A stretch of DNA of 64,000 nucleotides. Source: Yamagishiella unicocca. Its lineage: Eukaryota; Chlorophyta; Chlorophyceae; Chlamydomonadales; Volvocaceae. Below are positions 22,275-33,068 of the stretch, in pieces. A model generated the notes under the pieces. It was not told the DNA's origin, made no database searches, and saw only the letters and a list, made by a program, of their open reading frames with translations. Every line of letters starts with the position of its first letter. The first letter of the stretch is position 1. Position numbers and translations under genes: made by a program. Location of the stretch: assembly GCA_003116995.1 (NCBI GenBank), contig BDSL01000074.1, forward strand, positions 310,001-374,000, written 5' to 3'.

Positions 22275-25200
22275 TCTTATCGCCAACTTCGTCCTCCTCG
22301 CCTTGATCGCCAGTAACAACAATCTTGCTCCCCGCCTGCGGGCCCCCAGCCCGCTCCTCCAGCTGCGCGCTCCCTGCCACCCCACGACCGCCCCCTCCAC
22401 CGCCGGCTGCTCTGACACCGCCACCTGCCGCCGGCACCGCCGCCGCCCTCCTCCCCCCCACCCCCGCGCCCCTCCTCCCGCACACACCGCCACCCTCACC
22501 ACCCGTCCCCCCCCCCACCTGGTGCGGCGCCTCCACCACTCGCAGCACCTCCGCCCGCACCTCCGCCGCCGCCAGGGCTGCCAGCCGGGCGCGCTGCTGG
22601 TCGCTCAAACGGTCCCGAGGGCCCTACGGGAGGGACGAGCAGCGGGCCAGCAGGCCGCAGGGTCGCCGTTGGGATAGTTGGTCGGATGGATAGGTGAATG
22701 GGCACGCCTTGCGCACCGACCCGCACCCCCACTGATCCCTGTGCGGATACCCTGGAGCAGCTCAAACTACCAACCAACCTCCAGCAGCAGCAGCAGTGCA
22801 GCACCCTTCCTCTAAACCCCAAACCGCAAAGCTCCTACTCCCCCTGGCCGCCGCCTCACCTTGACCTCCGAAACCATCGCGTCGTCTCGGTCCGGCCGCC
22901 ACAGCAGCAGGTCCGGCATGCCTCCCGGCCAGCCCCCCCCCCCGTCCTCACACAGCAGGCGACACACCACCGACAAACCCAGCCCCCCCACACACCTAAC
23001 GCCGGGTTGGGGTGGGAAGAAACCCGTTTGGGGGAGAACGAGGGAGGGGAAAAGGAAACGCGTCGTGGGAGTTTCTGTGAGGGAGTCATCGTCATTGATT
23101 TAAGGGCTGTAGCAGCTCAATCACGGCGCCGGTCCTGTCGTCAGCAGTGCAGCAAAACCCTCCCCCTCCCGCCCCTCGCCTGGCCCACCTGGCTACATCC
23201 AGCAGCTCCTCCAGCGGCAACAGCTCCCAGTTGACCCCCCGACACCAGGTGCCCACGTGGGCCTCCCACACGGACCGGATCAGCCCGGGAGCGCCTCCCG
23301 CCGCAATGACCTGGGGCACGAGGCCGGGGGAGCGACGGGATGGAGGGAGGGGGGGAGGAGGCAGGGAGGGGGGTGGGGGGAGGAGGGGGGTGAGGAGCGG
23401 GTACGAGGAGCCTACGCGAGCTGCTGCCGCCCTCCGCTCCGTACCCGTCCGTACCCGTTCTCGTGACGTACCCACTCTGGCCCTGGCTCCTGCCCTGCCC
23501 TGCCTTGCCCTGTCGTACTGTCGTACAGTAGTCAGGCAAGTTTGGACGAACCTGCAGGCGGGCGTCCACTGCCGCCCGGCGGGCTGGCGGGAGGGCGTCG
23601 GTGTCGAGATCTAGGGGGGCCGTTTGGAAGGGGCTCCTGGGGGCGGTAAGGGGGGTTGGGGCACGAGGGCAGAGAGCCGGGGGAGGCGCATGATGCGCAG
23701 CTAGGAGGGCATCCCAGGCGGCCCGGCACCACCTTGCCTTCCCTGCAACCCCTTCCCTCCCATGCCCTCCTCCCTTGCCGTCGCTGCCCTGCTCTTCCCA
23801 TGCGCTGCCGTGCTCCCTCCCCGCGCACCCGCCTGAACACCTCTTGGTCTGGAACCCACTGCAACCGTTACAACAACCTCAATGAATCGAGGGTTTGAAG
23901 AGCACGTCCCACAGCAGCAGCGCCCACATCGTCATCCACACCCCCCCTCGCAGTGCAAACCCCGCCAGCCGCCCCCCTCGAAGTGCAACCCCCGCCAGCC
24001 GCCCCCCTCGCAGTGCAACCCCCGCCAGCCGCCGCCTGCGGGGCTGGCGTAGTGCCGCAAGGCCAACTCCTCCGCGGAAACTGCCGCCGCGGCGGCCGGG
24101 CCCGGAGCAGAGGCCGGGACCGGGGCGGCGGCGGCGGCGGAAGTGACGGCGGCTGGATGACCTGCAGAAGCCGCCACCGCCGTGGCGGCAGCGATGGCGG
24201 TTGCGGCTGTGGTGGTGGCGGTTGCGGCTGTGGTGGTGGCGGTTGCGGCTGTGGTGGTGGCGGTTGCGGCTGTGGTGGTGGCGGTTGCGGCTGTGGTGGT
24301 GGCGGTTGCGGCTGTGGTGGTGGCGGTTGCGGCTGTGGTGGTGGCGGTTGCGGCTGTGGTGGTGGCGGTTGCGGCTGTGGTGGTGGCGGTTGCGGCTGTG
24401 GTGGTGGCGGTTGCGGCTGTGGTGGTGGCGGCGGCAGCGGCGGTGGTGGCGGCGGCAGCGGCGGTGGAGGATGCACCGCTGGCGGTGCTGTTCGGGGCGA
24501 TGAAGCGGCTCTTGACGCCTGTGTTTGAGAGAACGAGAGTCACATAAACGAACCTTTGACTCGACTTGGGGAGCGTAGGGGATGCATGACGGGGGGGGGG
24601 GTCGGGACCACGGCAGGGTTTGCAGCACCGCACGGGGGGGAGGGGGCAGCACTACATACAGGTAGGGGGTTACATAAAAGGACCGGTAACTCGACACGGG
24701 GAGTGTAGTGGATGCATAGCCTTCGGGCACCTGTGCGCGCGCGCATGCGACTGGGCTAGGATGGACGGCCACCAAGGAGAGGAGAGGAGGGGAGGGGAGG
24801 GGGCGGGGGAAGGAAGAAGGAGGGGGGGCGGCGGGCGCTCCTCGGACCGCGGCCTCCGCACCACTCCTTTCCCTCTGTTTTGGTACCCCACCTGTAGCCC
24901 CCTTCCCCGCCCCCACCGTTTAGCTCCCTCCCCTGCCCCCACCTGTAGCTCCCTCCCCTGGCCCCACCGTTAGCTCCCTCCCCTGCCCCCACCTGTAGCT
25001 CCCTCTCCTGCCCCCACCTGTAGCTCCCCGCAGCATGGTCGCCGACACCACCACCTCCCGCGGCTCAGCCAGCGCAGCAGCCGCCCAGGCGGGGCGCCGC
25101 CAGCGCCGCGGCGGCCTGCCGAGCCACAGCACCCGCCGCTGGAGCGCCAGGCGGTCACCATGGCGGACCCATGGGTCGGTCAGGGCCGCCTCCGCAACCT

Positions 25201-25726
25201 ACGAGCCCGAGGGGTGCGCGCATGGGGGTTTCATGGTGTCATCAGGGTTGGAGTAGTGGGGAAAGCAGAGGGCGCCCAGGCGGATACGCAGGGTGCTGCG
25301 CGGGAGGTCGAAGCCGTACGGAATCCAGGCAGTGACGGTTCAGCCGCAGCAGCTGGTGTTGGTGGAAGGCGTCCTCGCGCTCCCCCAGATGACCGCCCTC
25401 GTAGCCACCGCCACATGTCGCAACATCGCCGCCGTCCAGAGCCCTCGATGGCGCCCAACCATTTCCATTGCCGACACCTGACCTGACCTGCGGCCAGTCC
25501 TCCGGCCGCGGCCGCGCCGCCAGTCCCGCCGCCAGCAGCGCCTCCGCCGCCACCGCCATGTCACCGCGCTCCGGGTAAGTGATGGACGCGGTGGGGAAAG
25601 CAGGGGCCGTGGCGCAGCAGCAGCCGCAGAGAGAGGCACTGAGCGGGGGCCGGCAGTGCCCGCAGGCGGGACAGCAGCGCGATCTCCTGCGCAAACAGCA
25701 GGTGGCTGGCGCGGCGCCGAAGGGGG
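22240..25726 (-). CDS. FAN1: FAN1-type VRR nuclease, partial and disrupted
   Basis: Exons from 5' to 3': 25726-25488, 25198-25018, 24518-about 23885, 23636-23552, 23310-23189, 22995-22860, 22623-22240. Family signatures appear in order: SHLLFAQEIALLSRL; ALTDPWVRHGDRLALQRRVL with PPRRWRRPAW; EELALRHYA then GGGWRGLHCEG; WALLLWDVLF; PFQTAPLDLDTDAL; GVNWELLPLEELLDVAR; GGMPDLLLWRPDRDDAMV; SEVKGPRDRLSDQQRARL. The GMPDLLLW ... EVKGP pair is the catalytic core of VRR-NUC nucleases of the FAN1 family, which unhook DNA interstrand crosslinks in the nucleus. Oddities: one-base homopolymer frameshifts near 23940 and 25590, three tandem copies of the GWRGLHCEG block, a coding 21-bp minisatellite, a LINE 3' end at the broken exon, and a C-terminus taken from direct-repeat copy B. 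The 5' end is not resolved. It may be a decaying gene or a gene in poorly polished sequence. Confidence 0.8.
23846..23882 (+). mobile_element. LINE-like 3' end, 37 bp
   Basis: CTTGGTCTGGAACCCACTGC followed by AACCGTTACAACAACCTC is the terminal ~37 bp of the element seen at 17656-18105. It lies next to the point where the FAN1 exon ends in a premature stop. Confidence 0.6.
24183..24431. repeat. 21-bp coding minisatellite in FAN1 exon
   Basis: About eleven copies of GCGGCTGTGGTGGTGGCGGTT. The period is divisible by three. In the FAN1 reading frame (minus strand) each unit encodes a heptad of Thr and Ala, inserting a Thr/Ala linker just before the EELALRHYA catalytic segment. Confidence 0.9.
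24541..24735. repeat. Short dispersed intronic repeat, two of three copies
   Basis: Copies at 24541-24590 (ACTCGACTTGGGGAGCGTAG) and 24671-24735 (ACTCGACACGGGGAGTGTAG) share a CATAAA start and a GGATGCAT end. A third, more diverged copy is at 25731-25790. All three lie in or next to introns of the FAN1-like gene. Confidence 0.65.
24897..25030. repeat. Tandem repeat that multiplies a splice donor
   Basis: Five or so copies of CCCCCACCTGTAGCTCCCTC / CCCTG or a CCGTTTAGC variant. On the minus strand each reads GAGCTACAG|GTGGGGGCAG, a full splice donor, and the exon 25198-25018 ends in the first of them. Confidence 0.8.
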
Positions 25727-26372
25727 CTACAATAATAGACCCGATAACGCGACTGGGGAAATGTAGCGCGTGCATAGCCATCGGACACCGGGGCCGCCGA
25801 AGGGGGCGGGGGGCGGGGGCGGGTTGCAAGGAAACTCGTGTATGAAGAAGGTCAAAAGGTTGGCGGCGGCCAGGACAGGGAGGTCGTGTGTGGGCAGACG
25901 GTAATAATGAATGGTGGGCGGCCGGTGGCGGCGGTGGCGGTGGCGGCGGTGGTGTTCGCGCCTGACGTCATCTGCCAGCATGGACAAGTTGCTGCCGAGC
26001 ACCTCGCCTGGAGCTGCGGCGGCAGAGGAGCGGGACAGCCGCCAGGCGGTGGCGGCGGCGGCAGCAGCCGCCAGCGCGGCCGCCACCAGGCCCCCCTGGT
26101 CGCCCCGAGCACCCCCGAGGTCACTCGGGGCCGCACCACCGGCGGTGCTGCCGCTGCCGCCTAGCCCATCATCGTTACCTCTGCTTGCGCCCTTGCCTCC
26201 TCGGCCTCCTCCTCCTACTACACTGGTGCTGATGGCGTCGCCGCTGCCTGCGCCCCCGCGTGGCAGCGTTGTACGGCAGCCTGCGTCATCGCCTCCAGTT
26301 GGGATGCCTGCGCCAGCCAGCGGCACTGCACCACCGCCAGGAGGGACAGCGGCGCAGTGCGCAGACCCCGCT

Positions 26373-26876
26373 CCCCGCCCCCGCCCCCGCCCCCGCTCCC
26401 CGCCCCCGCCCCCGCCCCCGCCCCCGCCCCCGCCCCCGCCCCCGCCCCCGCCCCCGCCCCCGCCCCCGCCCCCGCCCCCGCCCCCGCCCCCGCCCCCGCT
26501 CCCGCTCCCGCTCCCGCTCCCGCTCCCGCTCCCGCTCCCGCTCCCGCTCCCGCTCCCGCTCCCGCTCCCGCTCCCGCTCCCGCTCCCGCTCCCGCTCCCG
26601 CTCCCGCTCCCGCTCCCGCTCCCGCTCCCGCTCCCGCTCCCGCTCCCGCTCCCGCTCCCGCTCCCGCTCCCGCTCCCGCTCCCGCTCCCGCTCCCGCTCC
26701 CGCTCCCGCTCCCGCTCCCGCTCCCGCTCCCGCTCCCGCTCCCGCTCCCGCTCCCGCTCCCGCTCCCGCTCCCGCTCCCGCTCCCGCTCCCGCTCCCGCT
26801 CCCGCTCCCGCTCCCGCTCCCGCTCCCGCTCCCGCTCCCGCTCCCGCTCCCGCTCCCGCTCCCGCTCCCGCTCCCA
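26373..26876. repeat. Hexanucleotide array, CCCCCG then CCCGCT
   Basis: About 120 bp of (CCCCCG)n or (CCCGCC)n changes abruptly at about 26497 into some 63 near-perfect copies of CCCGCT. All six frames stay open across it, which creates long spurious Pro-Leu, Arg-Ser, Pro-Ala and Glu-Arg frames. It lies upstream of the FAN1-like gene. Confidence 0.97.
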
Positions 26877-26965
26877 AATACATATGTGTACGTATAATCG
26901 CATAAGACACCCGTGATATGTACCTGTAGTTGTAGAATAAGGCGTTAGAAGAAACGACCGGCCGA

Positions 26966-27546
26966 GTGGCCGATACCTACCTGAAGACTATGCAGACTAT
27001 GAAGACTATGCAGAAGGACTACAAGCTCCAGATTCGGAACGACTCCACGCTGCTCACCGAGAGGCAAGCAGAGCGGGAGGCGTACCAGCGTATGAGCTTG
27101 GAACCGGCGGTTATCGAGTTCGCCTCGCGCTTCATGAGCCGGGTGATTTCCGGCAAGACCCAGGGCGATACGCCCTTCATGAAGAACGGGGCGAAGTCCT
27201 TCATGGAAAAGAGCGAAGACAACAGAGCCTTGTTCGCCCGTCTGTCCACGGCTATGAAGAAGTCCTGGCTCCCCACGGATCTCGCACCCTTCGCGGACGA
27301 CAACTGCAGGCTGCGGAACGGCGAGTTCTGCAATGCTGTGCCGGTTTTGGTGGAAAGCTAGGATCAAGCAAGCCGGTTTCCAACGTAGGCAACGTACACG
27401 ATACGACGGACGCCGCGTTGAAGAAGCGGGCCGCCCAGCTGAAGACCTCCGGTGCGGTTCGATTGCTGCGAGAGGAGCTCCCGTGGCAGTGCGCCATCAT
27501 CGAGCACATCGACGAACTGCTTGCGTGCCTCTCGGGTTCCGCCTAG
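26966..27546 (+). CDS. Unrecognised ORF pair with a frame change
   Basis: The first part (to stop TAG at 27359-27361) encodes a Lys/Met-rich protein with RNDSTLLTERQAEREAYQRM and EPAVIEFASRFMSRVISG. The next frame, from 27361 to TAG at about 27546, continues with DAALKKRAAQLKTSGAVRLL and CAIIEHIDELLACLSGS. Composition on both sides looks like real protein rather than GC-driven noise, so the two are probably one ORF broken by an indel near 27345-27361, or two exons. I do not recognise the family; it may be from a mobile element. Confidence 0.45.
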
Positions 27547-28457
27547 CGGTTGTCTGGCAGGTACGAGTGGCTGTTGTGGCTGTGAGCTTTGCATGCGTAG
27601 TAGGAGATGCGGCATGTGGGGACCACTGCACAACCCTATATTGTGTGCCGGTCTTCACCTGAGCAAAAGCCGCACGCCGTGCTGCTTGAACGGCTGTGTC
27701 ATCAGTCAGGCCAGTCCTGGCCTCACCGTATGTAGGGCATGCAGCTGAAATCCCGGTGCCCTCACAAGCGCCCCCCCTGAGCTCTGCATCTCCCCTTCGC
27801 TTCGTGTGTGGTTCCCGCCATCTTGTCGTGCGCTCCCCATTTGTATGATTGCAGGCTGCGACGTCCCCATCCGCTTTTTACTTCGCTACTCCCCTTGTGC
27901 CCACCTTAATCCGATGCAGCCTTCCAACGGAAAAGCTGTGTACTGCTCAACCCTAAGCCAACCATTGGTAGACGCTGCTCAGCGGGACACGTCGCTGCCG
28001 TCCCAAGCAGGCCGAATCTCCTGTGGCCAGTTTTTCCTGTAGCCGAAGGGGTGATGGTGAAGTGGCTATGAAGGCTCAAGCGGCCGGTGGCAGCTCGGGC
28101 GCCGTCAGGAGTGGTTGGAGGGTGCTATCTAACTGCATCATACTGCAGGAAGCACCAAGTATGGGAAAGTCCGGCGGGCGTGGACTGGGGCAGCTGCGCC
28201 CGGGGTTGCAGGGAGCGCTATGCCTCTTTTGGAGTGGACGGGGATTGGCCGGCTTTGGCTGGTGCGGTGGGCAACGGAGTTTGGCGGGTGGCTTTGTACA
28301 TAGCACCGTACATAGCACCGTACACCCAGTTGTCTTTCCGGAAGGAGAGCAACGTGGTGTTCGTTTGGACTTTTTCCGCATTGGCAAATCATGGCAGGGC
28401 AGGGCCGCAGACGTCAGCCACAGCACCTTGTGAGAGGCCATATTCGATGTCGCAATA

Positions 28458-28563
28458 TGTCATCAACAACCTGTTGAAAGGCCGGCCGCGAACTGGCAGC
28501 GGGCTGCGCAACTGCAGCGAACGTAGACCAGTTCGCGGCCGGCCTTTCAACAGGTTGTTGATG
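28458..28563. repeat. Perfect hairpin, 37-bp arms
   Basis: The arm TCATCAACAACCTGTTGAAA + GGCCGGCCGCGAACTGG at 28458-28494 is repeated exactly in reverse at 28527-28563, with a 32-base loop. Outside the arms, imperfect complementarity (GATGTCGCAATATG against CACGATGCAACATC) extends the stem. It could be a MITE, a fold-back remnant or a small-RNA precursor. Confidence 0.9.
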
Positions 28564-30032
28564 ACACGATGCAACATCCGCAGCCCGCTGCACCCGCCGG
28601 CTTCACATATCAGTGGTGCGCCACAACCCTGCCTTGTCAGCCCACGGCAGGCCGCGAACACATGGTTGTGTGGGGGTATGCCTGGGGGCCTCATGCGTGT
28701 GGATCGTGGGGCTTACTTTGGCTGATGGTCAGGTCTCAGGGTGGCGTCGGTTTAATCTTAACCAACATCTATCTTAACCAACATCTTCGCTCGTGAACTT
28801 CTCACTCACAGAGGCCATGGTATGGTGGGGCGGGGAGTCGGGAGCAGGTGGGGCCTCCCTTGCGTTTCTGTGCTCACAGATCCTTTCCATGGTTGGCGCA
28901 TGGCACAGCGCTAGGGGCGGCATAGGCACGCAGCAGAGGGTGCCCTACACCTCGCACAGGATGAAGGGGCGAGGTGGAGAGGCCGGACTGAAGGCATTGG
29001 GCAGTGGAGAAAGCAAAAACACAACGGAGGCCGGCGGAAGTCGAGGTACCGCCTCAGCAGGGCGGGGGTGTACGGCATGGGTTTGGGGGGGGGCTGGCGG
29101 CGGCGTATCAGGGGAACGAGAGGATCAGCCTTGGGCCACATCGCCATCAGAGCGGCTTCTTTCGCAGAACTCAGGGTTCAGTTGTAGTGTACATCGAGTA
29201 CAACAGGAGGTCAGGGCGCGGAAACAGGACGCGGGAAGGCACGGGGATCTGCGCGTCTTCGCGAGTAAGAAATGAGCGTGACCTCGGGCTTGAGTTGGAA
29301 CGTTTACGTATCCTCTGTGTATACTCTCATGACTGGATATGAGGGTTCTGTGTTGTCGTTGCTCGACAAGAGGGTTATTGATGCATCGCTCGTGTTCATT
29401 GTTCAACCACAATCAACCACATTATTCACCAACCAATATTGGGGCTGGGGCTGGGGTGGTGCTGGGGCGGTGTGGTGCTGGGGTCCCCGATGGTGCGGCG
29501 ATGCCCGACACGGTATCCTAAGCCCGTAACCCTCAGCTGTGGATCCCAGAAAACACAGCCACCTGTCGCTACCACCCAGCCAACCAACACAGACAGACAG
29601 ACAGACAGAAAGACAGCCTGCTGCTGGTAAAACACGGCCTTCTGTGTGGAGGACAGGGAGGGAGCACCTCACCTGGACGGCGCTGACGTCCTTCGGGTTG
29701 GTTGGTTCCGGAGCTCGGCGATAGCGCGGGGCCACGGAGGAGGCGCCGGTCGGCGCGGCCGCAGCGGTTGCGGTTGGTTCCGGAGCTACTCCTCCGAAGC
29801 CGAAGGCCGACCACCGAAGCATCAATACGGATCCAACCTGCACTTTCTGGTTTGGGCGCCTGCTGTCGAGCCTCATGCTCATGCTGTTGCTGCTGCTCAT
29901 GATGCGATGGGGGCGGCGGATGCTGTCCCTGTGACGCTCCTGGTTGGGGGGGGGGGGACCCGGAGGCAGCTGCGGGCGCGACCGGTGGGGTGCAGGTGGC
30001 GGTCGGTTCGCTCCCGCCTGGACTGCCGGTAG

Positions 30033-30056
30033 GCGTTGTTGTAACGGTTACAGTTG
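30033..30056 (-). mobile_element. LINE-like 3' end, about 23 bp
   Basis: GTTGTTGTAACGGTTACAGT is the reverse of the terminal sequence shared by the LINE-like copies in this window; only the last ~23 bases are kept. Confidence 0.45.
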
Positions 30057-30285
30057 GTAGGTGTGTCTTGCCGATGTGATCGCGGCATTACGGCTATATG
30101 CGGCGAACAACTTTCAGTATAGCAGGGTAGGATTTGAGATGTATGTACAGTACACAAAGTATTGACAAAGGATCGCGACTGCCGGCTCGGCAGTGCCTGC
30201 AGCGTTCCAATCCTGCTGCAGTGCCGAACCCGAGGAACGAAGGGCTGTACCCGGGATAGGCCGCCCGGGACGCCCCGCTCTAGGA

Positions 30286-30409
30286 ATTATTACTAGAACA
30301 ACAACCTGCAATGTAACAACCTAGCCAACAAGAACCTCCCCCGCGCATTATTACTAGAACAACAGTCTGCAATGTAACAACCTCGCCAACAAGAACCTCC
30401 CCCGCGCAT
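30286..30409. repeat. 61-bp direct duplication
   Basis: ATTATTACTAGAACAACA ... CTGCAATGTAACAACCT ... AGAACCTCCCCCGCGC occurs twice in tandem with three or so differences. Confidence 0.85.
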
Positions 30410-32689
30410 CTTGTGCCTCAAGAAGGAAGAGACGCCCACGTAACGCACCACCGGCAGTTGATAAGGAATCGAGGGCAGGGAGACGTCCACGCCAATAAAA
30501 ACACATAAGCCAGGTAAGCCGCTCCGACTTTTCCATCGACACCACATCCGCACCACCGACCCTGGCACCACCCTGCCAGGCAGGAGAGGACCGCCACTTT
30601 GACAAGGCAACCCCGAGGGGGGCACTCCGCATCTGCGGCGTCGTACACGCCCCCCGACGGCAAAAATAGTGTTCGTAATAATGACGTGCCCGCAAGTGGA
30701 GCGGACTAACAACGCAGGCCAAACACCAGCCCACAACGCTAAATGAAACCTGCACTCGCACACGAGGAGGAGCTATGGACGGCGACGGATCGCCCCAAAC
30801 CACCCGAACGCGCGCTGGCCAAGCGGGCACTTCCACCGCCCATATGAAAGATGTACTAGCGTGCCGTACATGGTCTGCGCACTTGACCACCAGCGAAAAC
30901 TCGCGTCCGATGGCTGGGTGGTGGCCTCCATGACACTGACACGCCCGACGCTTATTGGAAGCCGCATCCCTCCCACCGACAGGCATTGCCGATGTGAGCC
31001 GATGGACGGCATCATAGGTCGACGTATGGTCGCGGTAGGATCTCGGTAATAAGTAAAGATCTATGACTGTCTCTCCCTCTCTTTCTTAGCGGGTCTACAT
31101 CAGCGAATCCCCGGGCATCTGAGCAGTCTACCACGTGCGCTTGAAGGAGCCACAAAAACACAGTGGCCGCCCATGCAACCGCCAACCACACCTTAACCCC
31201 CCGTTGGCAAGCCCACATCAGGTAAGTCATTCCGACGAGCAAGGTAGGGGGCATGGATGCGGGCGGAGACACATAAGGCCCGCACCTGCCGTACGGCTAT
31301 CGAAACATCCATACATACTTTTAAGGCGCCGTACAGGGCGGAGACGAGGCGCGCGCAACCGACTGACCGCACGAAACCCGGCGGACGGCATGTAAACCTA
31401 CACCATACTAGGGTACGGAAATCGCTGGTGCAGGCAACAGCTGCTGAGATACTGTGGTGCGTAGCGCGGGCCACCAAAAACAAAGTCCCAAAGTCCCTAA
31501 TCGCACAACGGCAACTACTGGCGGGGGGAGGGGAGGCGTGAACATGCCAGATTGCACTGCGCCGCCCAACTGTGCGTCAGCTGCTTTATCCGGTTCCCCC
31601 CGCCGAAAGGGAACGGACTGGTCCCGGGCAACGACAAGGCGGCCGCGGTAGCCAGGAAAAGAAATACGAAGCGAATCAACGCGAGGTCAACCGCCTAAAC
31701 AAGCTAGAAACAATGGCTACAGCGCAGTGATTGCGGTCGAGGACATACCCCTTGCAGCATATACCGTACAGGTCTTGAGAGGCACCAGAAACAATCCCTT
31801 CCCTCTTTGAGCCGTCAGCGAGCCCGGCGGCTGCGAGCGCGTCAACAGCGAGCCGGAGCAACCCGCAAGCCCGCGCTCGACGAGCGTCGCGACCCACCCC
31901 CGTCAAAAACAACATGCCCCCACCATGGCCCGCTGCAGACCTGCCTGCAGGCGCGAAAGAGATGAATCCCGGCATGCATGCCGGCCAGGAGGACTGCACA
32001 TACATACGTACATACTCACACGGACATACACACACGCAGCTGCAAGGAAACACTTTGAGACGGCCGCCACTGCGCGCACAAAAGAGAAGCCGCGGGTCGC
32101 CCCCTGATGAATGAAGCGCGAGCCAAACAGCGCCCGCACACACACGGCGCCATCTGGGCTGCGTGCCACCTGCCCACCTCCCGTCGGGATGATGAATCTG
32201 CCGCCTAATGTTGGATGCTGCCCCGAGGTGGAGTCGCACCCACGGAGCCTACCGATCGACCGCTCATGACACCTGTGGGACACGTTATGTACGTAACGAC
32301 CCAACACACACAGCAGGATGTTGTACGACACGCTCGTCAACGTCGCTCGCGCTTTGCTGTTCCCTTCGTCATTTGCGCCCGGACCGTGTCTCTTGCACCC
32401 CACAAACAAACCATATTCCGGCGCGCCTCTCAACAGGACTTGGTACAACGGCGCCCTTTCCTAAGCTAGCAAAGTCAAATCCAAACCCGTAAAAATAATC
32501 CCTGCCGAAGTTATCTGTACACATGGACGATTACTAGATTATTATACTGTATATCGGATGTACAGCCACTTGATCCAAAGTGCGCCGCAGGTGCTCTCCT
32601 TCTTCTGCGCCCGCGGCTCCGGCCCCAGCCAGACCCCTTCACCCGCGACGGCGAACAAAACATACCTTCCCCCTGGGGGGTTAGGCGAA

Positions 32690-32694
32690 TTACA
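32690..32694 (-). terminator. Candidate TGTAA poly(A) signal
   Basis: TGTAA on the minus strand, about 375 nt past the stop codon of the minus-strand gene ending at 33069. Confidence 0.4.
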
Positions 32695-33068
32695 GGCCTC
32701 ACATCGGCCTCACATCGGCCTCACATCGGCCTCGAACCTCCGCGGCTTTGCTCTGTCGGGAGCGATTGTGGTGACGACATCAGAGCTCCCCCTCGATCAG
32801 AGCTCCCCACCGCCCGCCACCCCATGCTAACAGAGATGCATGTTGCCATCCCCTCTTCCGGACGCCCATCATCATCGCCCTTCGTTTGTCGGCCGTGGAT
32901 TCGAGGATGTATTTTATACCTCTCTGTCTCGCGACGCTCGGCACAAAGCCCTGGCGCCGCCGCCGGGCCTGTCATCACCACAACGCCACGTAATCCACCG
33001 CCCGCCCCACGGCCGTTGCAGTGGTTAAGATGCGGCGCCCTCGCCATCGCCACTACCACCACCACTAT

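Larger units (their letters stand above)
27547..33068. other. Repeat-rich region, no confident gene
   Basis: I found no set of exons that agree in phase. Items seen: the hairpin at 28458-28563; an open frame at about 29004-29275 (contains HRHQSGFFRRTQGSVVVYIE); a LINE 3' end at 30033-30056; a direct duplication at 30286-30409; and two related minus-strand frames with hydrophobic segments near 30420-30540 and 31050-31270 (VWLAVAWAATVFLWLLQ), both followed by a shared GTAAG(C/T)...TCCGAC word on the plus strand. The mix suggests old mobile elements. Confidence 0.4.

Noticed and set aside
26218..26916. Long Gly-Ala, Arg-Glu, Pro-Leu and Arg-Ser frames
   Set aside because: All come from the CCCGCT hexanucleotide array, which is open in six frames.
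31676..32448. Long minus-strand frames
   Set aside because: Overlapping frames compete, no splice chain or family signal was found, and one includes a TACATACA-type simple repeat.
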